33,244 bases of DNA from M2408 sp046303515. Its GTDB lineage: Bacteria; Bacteroidota; Bacteroidia; Flavobacteriales_D; Crocinitomicaceae. The position numbers and the translations under genes are program-made. Where the stretch lies: NCBI GenBank assembly GCA_046303515.1, contig JBKCGI010000060.1, forward strand, positions 1-33,244, written 5' to 3'. The notes beneath the pieces were generated by a model. It was not told where the DNA came from. It did no database searches and worked only from the letters and a program-made list of their open reading frames with translations. Positions 15,513 through 22,337 of this stretch are shown here, one piece after another; the first letter of the stretch is position 1; each line of letters begins with the position of its first letter.

Positions 15513-15552
15513 AATTTTGCGCAAATGCGTTAGTACGCTTTGCTTAGTTGAT
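15513..15552 (-). promoter_or_regulatory. Shared leader hairpin element, copy B (frr)
   Basis: 32 of 40 positions match copy A (8411-8450), and the spacing to the ATG (7 nt) is identical. In the sense direction GCAAAGCG and CGCATTTGC pair over 8 bp with one bulged A around a 6-nt loop. A near -7 box (AATTTTTG on the minus strand, 15553-15560, one base off TAnnTTTG) abuts the element at the end of pyrH. Confidence 0.6.
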
Positions 15553-15558
15553 CAAAAA

Positions 15559-16272
15559 TTAAATGTTATTTGTTACAATTGTTCCAACTTTTTCTCCGTC
15601 CATTAATTTTTTCAAATTTCCTGGAGTATCCATATCAAAAACAATGATTGGCAAGTTGTTTTCGTTACATAAAGTAAAGGCAGTCATATCCATGATTTTT
15701 AAGCCTTTTTTGTAAACGTCATCGAATGAAATTGTCTCGTATTTTGTTGCTGTTGGGTCTTTGAATGGGTCAGCAGTGTAAATTCCATCTACACGAGTTC
15801 CTTTCAAGATTACGTCAGCATTGATTTCAATTGCTCTAAGTGATGCAGCTGAATCTGTTGTGAAATAAGGATTTCCTGTTCCAGCTCCAAAGATTACAAC
15901 ACGCCCTTTTTCAAGGTGACGAACTGCTCTACGGCGTACAAAAGGTTCAGAAATTTCTTTCATTTCAATTGCGGATTGCAAACGCGTGTAAACTCCAATT
16001 GATTCCAATGCAGCTTGAAGTGCCATGCTGTTAATCATTGTTGCCAACATACCCATGTAATCACCATGTGTTCTGTCCATACCACCTTCTTCGGCTTGTA
16101 CACCTCTAAAAATGTTACCACCACCGATAACGATAGCTACTTGAACACCTGATTCGCAAATTTCTTTGATTTGTTTTGCATAAGAATTGATTCTGTTGTT
16201 ATCAATCCCAAATTGCTTGTCACCCATTAGTGACTCACCGCTTAATTTAAGCAATATTCGTTTGTATCTCAT
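15559..16272 (-). CDS. pyrH: UMP kinase
   Basis: A 237-residue hexameric enzyme of the amino acid kinase fold that phosphorylates UMP to UDP. Visible motifs: KLSGESLMG with Lys9, GGGNIFRG (50-57), DYMGMLATMINS (UMP site), FGAGTGNPYFTTDSAA (128-143), LKGTRVDGIYTADP and VFDMDTPGN. The start at 16272 gives MRYKRILLKLSGES, the usual N-terminus. A 9-bp hairpin ends 4 nt before the ATG and further alternative stems lie upstream, suggesting leader-level control. It precedes frr in the same direction. Confidence 0.97.
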   Translation of the reverse strand: MRYKRILLKLSGESLMGDKQFGIDNNRINSYAKQIKEICESGVQVAIVIGGGNIFRGVQAEEGGMDRTHGDYMGMLATMINSMALQAALESIGVYTRLQSAIEMKEISEPFVRRRAVRHLEKGRVVIFGAGTGNPYFTTDSAASLRAIEINADVILKGTRVDGIYTADPFKDPTATKYETISFDDVYKKGLKIMDMTAFTLCNENNLPIIVFDMDTPGNLKKLMDGEKVGTIVTNNI

Positions 16273-16276
16273 TTAA

Positions 16277-16296
16277 ACTCAACTTAAAAGTCGAGT
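16277..16296 (-). promoter_or_regulatory. Hairpin abutting the pyrH start codon
   Basis: In the sense direction ACTCGACTT and AAGTTGAGT pair over 9 bp (one G-U) with a 2-nt gap between arms, ending 4 nt before the ATG. A near -7 box, TATTTTTA on the minus strand, lies just upstream (about 16299-16306). Confidence 0.45.
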
Positions 16297-16310
16297 GTAA
16301 AAATAGCAAT

Positions 16311-16372
16311 TTTATTTCAAAATTGAGAGTGAAAGTTTGAAATAAATTTTATTTGAAACCTTCAATCTCAAT
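16311..16372 (-). repeat. Competing inverted repeats upstream of pyrH
   Basis: TTTATTTCAAA (16311-16321) and TTTGAAATAAA (16336-16346) are perfect 11-bp arms. The alternative pairing uses ATTGAGA (16322-16328) with TCTCAAT (16366-16372) enclosing GTTTgAAAT/ATTTgAAAC (16335-16359). The two folds share bases and exclude each other. The region lies between the 63-residue gene and pyrH. No T-run follows, so it is not a standard terminator. Confidence 0.35.
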
Positions 16373-16391
16373 ATCTAGTTGATAAAGGTTT

Positions 16392-16583
16392 TTAATCCAA
16401 CCACTTATCGTTTTTAATTTCGCCCAAAACATTTACTTGTTTTGTTCTTTTATATTCTTCTGCTGCAACAAGCATTTGCTCACGTGTATCTCTTCTTACG
16501 AACACTGCACCTGAACCAGCGTTTTTTACTTCAATGTAAAAACCGTCTCTCAATCTTGCTGGTTTTGTCGCTGGACGTCCCAT
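16392..16583 (-). CDS. Small conserved-looking basic protein, function unknown
   Basis: A 63-residue protein, MGRPATKPARLRDGFYIEV at the start and ending KNDKWLD. It has a basic N-terminus that might bind nucleic acid, then alternating charged and aliphatic residues (VRRDTREQML, EEYKRTKQV) suggesting a small mixed alpha-beta fold. There is no signal peptide or Cys. I do not assign it to a family, although similar short proteins with a GRP start are familiar in Bacteroidota. It lies between rpmH and pyrH, two core genes, on the same strand. Its 5' leader holds an 11-bp inverted repeat (16605-16648). Confidence 0.7.
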   Translation of the reverse strand: MGRPATKPARLRDGFYIEVKNAGSGAVFVRRDTREQMLVAAEEYKRTKQVNVLGEIKNDKWLD

Positions 16584-16604
16584 ATTTTGTGTTTTTTAAT
16601 GTTA

Positions 16605-16648
16605 ATTATTTAGAATGATTATAAATATAACACTTTTTTCTAAATAAT
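16605..16648 (-). repeat. 11-bp inverted repeat in leader of the 63-residue gene
   Basis: ATTATTTAGAA (16605-16615) and TTCTAAATAAT (16638-16648) are perfect complementary arms with a 22-nt loop, 22 nt upstream of the ATG at 16583. It is either an operator for a dimeric regulator or an mRNA hairpin. A possible -7 box (TATTTTTG on the minus strand, 16672-16679) lies upstream but overlaps the tail of the rpmH terminator. Confidence 0.4.
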
Positions 16649-16678
16649 GTTGTGTATTTGTGAAAATTTAACAAAAAT

Positions 16679-16707
16679 AAAAAAGGCCGTCTCATAGTGA
16701 AACAGCC
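16679..16707 (-). terminator. Intrinsic terminator after rpmH
   Basis: On the minus strand GGCTGTTTCA pairs with TGAGACGGCC over 10 bp (two G-U) with a 3-nt loop and then a T-run (A's at 16679-16684). It begins 25 nt past the rpmH stop. Confidence 0.8.
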
Positions 16708-16731
16708 ATAATATTGTTAAAGTCTACCAAA

Positions 16732-16890
16732 TTAACGTTTGTGGTTTGCTTCGCTAGAAACAGTTAATTTTTTTCTTCCTTTACGGCGACGAGCAGCCAA
16801 TACTTTACGACCATTCTTTGTTGCCATACGACTGCGGAAACCGTGCTTATTTTTTCTCTTTCTAACAGAGGGTTGAAACGTTCTTTTCAT
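16732..16890 (-). CDS. rpmH: 50S ribosomal protein L34 (bL34)
   Basis: A 52-residue very basic protein, below usual length cut-offs. It starts MKRTFQPSVRKRKNKHGFR and continues SRMATKNGRKVLAARRRKGR, the standard bL34 sequence, with a short Ser/Glu/Asn tail ending NHKR. It has its own promoter on this strand and a strong terminator after it, so it is a single-gene unit here. The usual neighbours rnpA and dnaA are absent from the window, as is common in Bacteroidota. Confidence 0.97.
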   Translation of the reverse strand: MKRTFQPSVRKRKNKHGFRSRMATKNGRKVLAARRRKGRKKLTVSSEANHKR

Positions 16891-16936
16891 GACTAATTAT
16901 TCTTTTTATTGCGTTTTTTCTCAAAAATTCGGATTG

Positions 16937-16966
16937 CAAAGGTAGATATAATTTCCAAAAAAACAA
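16937..16966 (-). promoter_or_regulatory. Promoter for rpmH
   Basis: On the minus strand TTG (16964-16966), 19 nt, TACCTTTG (16937-16944): both Bacteroidota boxes at good spacing, 46 nt before the L34 ATG. It is back to back with the ABC exporter promoter. Confidence 0.6.
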
Positions 16967-17004
16967 GTAGTTTTCCAAAAAAAGTTTAATTTTCTTAAAA
17001 CTTA

Positions 17005-17033
17005 TTGAAAGATAGCGTGTTTTAGTATTTTTG
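17005..17033 (+). promoter_or_regulatory. Promoter for the ABC exporter
   Basis: TTG (17005-17007), 18 nt, TATTTTTG (17026-17033), followed by GCACC, 31 nt before the ATG at 17065. It is divergent from the rpmH promoter. Confidence 0.6.
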
Positions 17034-17064
17034 CACCTCCAAATGTAATACAAATTTTCGCATT

Positions 17065-18879
17065 ATGCTTCGTCCCAAAAAAGAGAAAAAAGAAAAAGTC
17101 AAATTAACCAAAGAAGGCATTCAAAAGGCCAAAGGGATTTTTAAATATCTCAAACCTTATTCATTTTCCTTTGCAATTGGCTGGGTATTTTTGATTTTGT
17201 CCACTTCGGCGGGTTTACTTTTTCCGATTTTGTTGGGGAAATTATTAGGTGGTACGGAAAAAATAAAATCTACTGAAGATGCAATCAAAGTGATTTCTTT
17301 TGAAAACATCAATCAAGTTGCTTTGGGCTTGTTTATCTTATTTGCAGCCCAAGCGGTTTTTTCGTTTTTCAGGGTGATCATTTTTACCAATGTGACAGAA
17401 AACGCGCTTCGTGATATTCGTCGTGATGCTTTTTCACGTTTGATTTACATGCCAATGGACTTTTTTAACCGGAATACGGTTGGTGAATTGACATCTCGTT
17501 TGGCCTCTGATATTACACAAGTTCAAGAAACGATGCGCACCACTATTGCTGAGTTTTTCAGGCAAATTGTTATGATTGTTGGTGGAATTATTTTCTTGAT
17601 GTTGATTTCTTGGAAATTGTCTTTGATCATGGTAGCAACCGTTCCAGTAATGGCGATTGTAGCGGTAGTTTTTGGTAAGTTTATTCGTAAACTTTCTAAA
17701 ATTGCACAAGACGAAACCGCACAATCTAATGTTGTTGTGGAAGAAAGTTTAACTGGAATTTCAAATGTGAAAGCCTTTACAAACGAAATATTTTCAATTT
17801 TAAAATACGGAAAACGCATTGAAGAAATTCGAAAATTGAACATCAAAAGTGGTTTGTGGCGAGGAGTTTTTGCTTCTTTCATTATTTTTTGTTTGTTTGG
17901 AGCAATCGTTTTTATCATTTGGCAAGGAATGTTGATGACTCAGGGCGCTAATCCTGAAATTTCGAGTACGGATTTTAATACGTTTATTTTGTTTACAATT
18001 ATGATGGGTGCGTCGGTTGGTTCACTTCCTGAATTATACGCCAGTATTCAAAAGGCGATTGGCTCAACGGAAAATTTAATGACCATCATTCAAACGGAAA
18101 ATGAAAAAGAGTTGATGAAAGGAAAAGAAAAACCTGTACTTTCTGGTAAAGTTACTTTCGAAAATGTGAAATTCCACTATCCGCAGCGAGCAGATGTTGA
18201 AGTTTTGAAAGGATTGTCTATTCATGCTGAACCCAATGATACAATTGCTTTGGTTGGATCATCAGGCGCAGGAAAATCGACCATTGCTTCTCTTTTATTG
18301 CGTTATTTTGAAACGACATCTGGTGAGATTTCTTTCGACGGAATTAATGTAAAAGATATTGATGTTGAACATTTGCGTACCTCCATGGCCTTGGTTCCAC
18401 AAGAGGTTATATTATTTGGTGGTTCCATTCGAGAAAATATAGCTTACGGAAAACCTGATGCGAGTAAAGAAGAAATTGAATTGGCAGCGCAACAAGCAAA
18501 TGCTTTAGAGTTCATTAATTCTTTTCCAGAGGGATTTGAAACGCAAGTGGGCGACAGAGGAATTCAGCTTTCTGGTGGACAAAAACAGCGTATTGCTATT
18601 GCCCGAGCCTTGTTGAAAAATCCTACCATTTTGATTTTAGATGAAGCTACTTCCGCACTCGATTCTGAAAGCGAAAAATTGGTTCAAGATGCGCTAGAAC
18701 GTTTGATGCAGGGAAGAACATCTTTTGTGATTGCACATCGCTTGTCGACCATTCGAAATGCAGATAAAATTTATGTATTAGAAAACGGAAAGATTGCCGA
18801 AGAAGGGAAACACAGTGATTTGATTACAATTCCTGATGGGATTTATGCTTCCTTGGTGAATTTGCAGATGAATGTTTAA
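17065..18879 (+). CDS. ABC exporter, MsbA/ABCB-type half transporter
   Basis: A 604-residue fused membrane/ATPase half transporter working as a homodimer in the inner membrane. The membrane domain (about 30-330) has six hydrophobic segments. The ATPase domain (about 360-604) is complete: Walker A GSSGAGKS (398-405), Q-loop Gln446, signature LSGGQ (502-506), Walker B LILDE with Glu527, D-loop SALD and the switch His558 (AHRLSTI). Relatives export lipid A precursors, phospholipids or drugs. The highly charged Lys/Glu N-terminus has no family meaning. MsbA is possible, but no lipid A gene is adjacent, so the substrate is left open. Its stop codon directly abuts the stop of the convergent gene. 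Confidence 0.92.
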   Translation: MLRPKKEKKEKVKLTKEGIQKAKGIFKYLKPYSFSFAIGWVFLILSTSAGLLFPILLGKLLGGTEKIKSTEDAIKVISFENINQVALGLFILFAAQAVFSFFRVIIFTNVTENALRDIRRDAFSRLIYMPMDFFNRNTVGELTSRLASDITQVQETMRTTIAEFFRQIVMIVGGIIFLMLISWKLSLIMVATVPVMAIVAVVFGKFIRKLSKIAQDETAQSNVVVEESLTGISNVKAFTNEIFSILKYGKRIEEIRKLNIKSGLWRGVFASFIIFCLFGAIVFIIWQGMLMTQGANPEISSTDFNTFILFTIMMGASVGSLPELYASIQKAIGSTENLMTIIQTENEKELMKGKEKPVLSGKVTFENVKFHYPQRADVEVLKGLSIHAEPNDTIALVGSSGAGKSTIASLLLRYFETTSGEISFDGINVKDIDVEHLRTSMALVPQEVILFGGSIRENIAYGKPDASKEEIELAAQQANALEFINSFPEGFETQVGDRGIQLSGGQKQRIAIARALLKNPTILILDEATSALDSESEKLVQDALERLMQGRTSFVIAHRLSTIRNADKIYVLENGKIAEEGKHSDLITIPDGIYASLVNLQMNV

Positions 18880-19281
18880 TTATTCTCCCGTTTTCAACTC
18901 ATTTAAAAACAATTGATTTTTACCATTTCCATCTTTGATGGATATTGATTGACGCCCCTTGTTTGCTTTAAAAACGGCATTTAAATTCAGTTTTTTGCCA
19001 TTTGAAAGTAGTTTGTATGATTTTGATTTTTCATCATAAACTCCAACACCACTATATTCGTCTCCTATTTTTTCCTGATAAAAAAATGTGAACGCATATT
19101 CTTCATTTTCTAAAATTTGCGGTAATTCTTCAGGGCTAAAAAAGTCTGAATTAAAAGGCTCAATGCCATAAAATAGACTTTTATCACTATTTTGATAAGT
19201 TGTGAAAAACTGTTTGTCCAATTGAGCAAAAATTCCGTTGGAGAAACAGAAAGATAAGCAGATGAAGAGTATTTTGCGCAT
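18880..19281 (-). CDS. Small exported protein, function unknown
   Basis: A 133-residue protein with a Sec signal peptide (MRKILFICLSFCFSNGIFAQ, cleavage near the Ala-Gln). The mature part is about 113 residues, rich in Phe, Tyr, Lys and Glu (FYGIEPFNSDFFSPEELP, YAFTFFYQEK, GVGVYDEKSKSYKLL), probably beta-rich and periplasmic or secreted. It has no lipobox and no T9SS tail. It starts 2 nt after the adenylate cyclase gene's stop, so the two are co-transcribed; it might be a periplasmic partner of that signalling protein (inference). A DUF1684-like fold was considered, but I am not confident of it. Confidence 0.75.
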   Translation of the reverse strand: MRKILFICLSFCFSNGIFAQLDKQFFTTYQNSDKSLFYGIEPFNSDFFSPEELPQILENEEYAFTFFYQEKIGDEYSGVGVYDEKSKSYKLLSNGKKLNLNAVFKANKGRQSISIKDGNGKNQLFLNELKTGE

Positions 19282-19283
19282 AG

Positions 19284-20987
19284 TTAATTTGTATTATTTT
19301 CTAAAATTTCTTTTCTTAGTTTGTTCAACTCCAAAATTCGTGCCTTTTTACCTCCTTGACGAATGTTTTTTGCTGTATCCGTGTAATATTCATGTTTGTT
19401 TTCAAGGAAATTGAGTTGAAATTCAATCCATTCTATTTCTGTCATAAAGATGTTGTAATTCTCCATTTCTTCACGCAGTTTTTTGGCTACATGGTAGTAG
19501 TCAGCTCTGCCAAGATAATCGTGGTCGGCGTCGCACATGATTTTTTCTAATAGATTTTTAGGTTTGTTTGCACTTTTTGTTGCCTCAATGATGTCAGTTA
19601 CGGTTTTTAATTCATGTTCATCATATCCGAAGTATGGTAATAGATTTTGTGCCATTTTAATAGCATAATCCTCGTTATGGTCGTATTGTGCCAAAAAACC
19701 TGCATCATGGTAATAAACCGCGGTCCTCAAAAGCATTATTTCATGTTCAGAAATACCTTCTAATTTTGCAAAACGAATGGCAGCTTTTTCAACGTTAGTG
19801 GTGTGATTTATATCGTGGTAAACCAAATCTTCAGGGAGCAGTGATTTCAAACGATTGAGAATATCCTTGCGCATGTGGTCAAAATCGGTTCCTGGGAGTT
19901 CACATTTTTTGAGTAAATCGGTATTGGCAATTTTACCTTCACCATACAAACAATGTTCTAATTTTAAGCGGTTTAATTGGTCCATTTCGATTAATCCGCC
20001 TCTTTTTTTGATTTCTACTTGACCAGCGTTACTTAAATCAAAATAGTTATTCACTTTATCAGAAACATTTTTGGTGATGTAAATTGAATCTGATTTTGCT
20101 GACTGTTCAGCTCTTGAAGCAATGTTAACGGTGTCTCCCCAAACGTCAAAACTGTATTTTTTCGATCCAATTACTCCAGCTACCAAAGGTCCGGCATGGA
20201 TGCCAATCCTGATTTCCCAATAATCTTTCTGCAAAGCCTTAGCAACATCTCTTTCGTTGTGCATGAAATCACGCATTTCTAAAGCGGCCAAACAGGCTCT
20301 AATTTCTGGAAAATTAAGTGTTTCAGTTACACCAGCGATTGCCATGTAGGAATCTCCAATTGTTTTTATTTTTTCTAATTTGTATCGGTTGGTGATTTCG
20401 TCGAATTTGGTAAAATAAGATTCCAATTTTTTCAACAATTTCATCGGATTGATCGATTTTGCTTTGTTAGAGAAATTGACAAAATCGGTAAATAAAACCA
20501 CTCCGTTTTCAATTCTTTTAGGAGAAAATTTCCCAACAGTATTTAAATCTTCCAATACTTTTTCTGGGAAAATATTTGAAAGCAACTGTCTAATTCTTAA
20601 GTCTTTGTAGTAAAGAGACTTGTAGATTTCAATTTTAGCTTTTACTAAGTTTGGGTTAAAAGGTAAGGTTAAAAAGTCAATTGCACCTTCGTTTAATCCT
20701 GTTACAATATGATTTGTAGCGTTTGTGTTTTGCGTTAAAACTACTTTGTAAACATTTCTAAAACGATCATCTTTTTTGATTTCAGAAAGAAATTTTACAC
20801 CGCCAAAATCTGGCTTATCAATATTAACGATAATAATTCCAATTTCTTTTTGATGTACAATCTGAAAAGCTTCAAAGGTTGAATTTGCAAGTAAAACATT
20901 ATTCCCGCCGCCATTTAATATTTCTTTTAAACCTCTTTGATTTATGAGGTTGTCGTCAGCGATTAGGATGTTTATAAAATGTTCCAT
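19284..20987 (-). CDS. Pseudo-receiver / class III adenylate cyclase / HD-domain protein
   Basis: A 567-residue cytoplasmic signalling protein with three parts. Residues 1-125 form a response-regulator receiver fold with the acidic pair Asp11-Asp12, but the phosphoacceptor position is Asn55 (IIVNIDKP) and the conserved Lys is Leu108 (FLTLPF), so phosphorylation is unlikely. Residues about 155-330 form a class III cyclase: metal Asp168 (LFTDF) and Asp212 (TIGDSY), adenine-selecting Lys208 and Asp281 (FDVWGD), and transition-state Asn288 and Arg292 (VNIASR). All are present, so cAMP synthesis is predicted. Residues about 380-500 form an HD phosphohydrolase-like domain: His395, His427-Asp428 (YYHDAGF) and Asp486 (CDADHD). 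It is followed at 2 nt by a small exported protein gene. Whether the HD domain degrades cAMP or another nucleotide is unknown. Confidence 0.88.
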   Translation of the reverse strand: MEHFINILIADDNLINQRGLKEILNGGGNNVLLANSTFEAFQIVHQKEIGIIIVNIDKPDFGGVKFLSEIKKDDRFRNVYKVVLTQNTNATNHIVTGLNEGAIDFLTLPFNPNLVKAKIEIYKSLYYKDLRIRQLLSNIFPEKVLEDLNTVGKFSPKRIENGVVLFTDFVNFSNKAKSINPMKLLKKLESYFTKFDEITNRYKLEKIKTIGDSYMAIAGVTETLNFPEIRACLAALEMRDFMHNERDVAKALQKDYWEIRIGIHAGPLVAGVIGSKKYSFDVWGDTVNIASRAEQSAKSDSIYITKNVSDKVNNYFDLSNAGQVEIKKRGGLIEMDQLNRLKLEHCLYGEGKIANTDLLKKCELPGTDFDHMRKDILNRLKSLLPEDLVYHDINHTTNVEKAAIRFAKLEGISEHEIMLLRTAVYYHDAGFLAQYDHNEDYAIKMAQNLLPYFGYDEHELKTVTDIIEATKSANKPKNLLEKIMCDADHDYLGRADYYHVAKKLREEMENYNIFMTEIEWIEFQLNFLENKHEYYTDTAKNIRQGGKKARILELNKLRKEILENNTN

Positions 20988-21049
20988 TCTTGAAATTAAC
21001 GAAATAAAAATACGAATATTTTATTAAATAGCGTATTAAAAATGTAAAA

Positions 21050-22249
21050 TCATAAATTTATTTCGCAGTCAAATAAATTCGCTAATTTTTGTAAGACATT
21101 ATCAACGACAGCATCTGGACAAGAAGCTCCTGATGTAATTGCAATTTTTATTTTTTCTTTTTCGCTTGGGAAAATATTTGTCTTGTTTTCTAAAGCCTTT
21201 GAATGAATATTGAAGCTTTCAACTTCGTTTAGGTTTTTGATTTCATGTTCTGAATTGATGAAATAAGTTGGGAATTTTGTTTCCAATAATTCAACCAAAT
21301 GCGTTGTATTAGAACTGTTGTATCCACCAATTACAAATGCTAAATCAGCATCTGATTCCATCAAACCATATGTTGCTGATTGGTTGTCGTTTGTGGCGTA
21401 ACATAAGGTGTCTCTCGTATCTGCAATGTGATTTTTAATATTTTCTGTTCCAAAACGATTTTCCATTGCCTTGTAAATTGCCTCTGTAATTTCTTGTGTT
21501 TCTGAAGCTAACATGGTTGTTTGATTCACAACGCCTACTTTTTGTAAATCTTTTTCAACATCAAAGCCAGTTGAAAACTTACCTGCAAATACGTCATAAA
21601 ATTCAGACAAAACTCTTTTGTTTTCAATGAAATCACACAAAACCAATGCTTCACTCATATCTTTAATTACTAGTGATGGAGTGTTATTTGAACTATGAGA
21701 AAAAGTTGCTCTAGTTTCTTCGTGGTCGTGTTTTCCGTGAATGATTATGGTGTGATTTTCCTGACCTAATTTTTCTGAACGATTCCAAACTTTCTCGACA
21801 AAAGGGCAAGTCGTATTGTATGATTTTACATCAACACCAATTTCTTTTAGAATATTTTCGGTTTCTAAGGTTGTTCCAAAGGCTGGAATAATAACTACAT
21901 CTTCTGCCTTGATTTTATCCCAAGGAATTAATTGTTTGCCATGTGTATCTTGAATAAAATCTAAGCCATAGGATTGTAAATCTTCATTTACACCAGGGTT
22001 ATGAATCATTTGACTAAGCAAATAGATTTTTTTTCCGGGGTTTTCATGAATCGCTCTATAAGCAATTTCAATAGCATTTTCGACACCGTAGCAAAAACCA
22101 AAATGGCGGGCAATCAAAAATTCGATTTTTCCAAGATCTAAAATGGAAGGAGAAAAATCTTTTTTACGCGGATCTTCTGCTTTGCGTTTTGCCTTAACTT
22201 GTGAAATAATTGGTGAACGATATGCTTCAGGAATATTGAATTGTTTCAT
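21050..22249 (-). CDS. ispH: 4-hydroxy-3-methylbut-2-enyl diphosphate reductase
   Basis: A 399-residue iron-sulfur enzyme performing the last step of the MEP pathway, making IPP and DMAPP. The cluster ligands are visible: Cys53 (HFGFCYGV), Cys148 (TTCPFVEKVW) and Cys283 (DTLCYATNDNQ). The substrate motifs QTTML, GGYNSSNTTHL and TSGASCPD are present. The length, about 80 residues over E. coli IspH, is usual for the long cyanobacterial/Bacteroidota type. It feeds the carotenoid desaturase and GGGP synthase encoded in the same window. It is transcribed alone or after the T9SS gene, which ends 88 nt upstream. Confidence 0.96.
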   Translation of the reverse strand: MKQFNIPEAYRSPIISQVKAKRKAEDPRKKDFSPSILDLGKIEFLIARHFGFCYGVENAIEIAYRAIHENPGKKIYLLSQMIHNPGVNEDLQSYGLDFIQDTHGKQLIPWDKIKAEDVVIIPAFGTTLETENILKEIGVDVKSYNTTCPFVEKVWNRSEKLGQENHTIIIHGKHDHEETRATFSHSSNNTPSLVIKDMSEALVLCDFIENKRVLSEFYDVFAGKFSTGFDVEKDLQKVGVVNQTTMLASETQEITEAIYKAMENRFGTENIKNHIADTRDTLCYATNDNQSATYGLMESDADLAFVIGGYNSSNTTHLVELLETKFPTYFINSEHEIKNLNEVESFNIHSKALENKTNIFPSEKEKIKIAITSGASCPDAVVDNVLQKLANLFDCEINL

Positions 22250-22283
22250 GAAATGGTGTAATTATTTAAATCTAAACAAAAGA

Positions 22284-22303
22284 TTTACAATTTAGTTTGT
22301 AAA
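22284..22303 (-). terminator. Possible weak terminator before ispH
   Basis: TTTACAA (22284-22290) and TTGTAAA (22297-22303) form a 7-bp stem with a 6-nt loop; on the minus strand it is followed by TCTTTTG. It lies between the T9SS type B gene and ispH. It is AT-rich and marginal. Confidence 0.3.
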
Positions 22304-22337
22304 AGTAAGTATTTAGTACAAAAATAAAAAACACTTC

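Noticed and set aside
19284..19658. Extra open frame antisense to the HD-domain coding region
   Set aside because: Falls inside the conserved HD domain on the other strand and shows no protein-like features.
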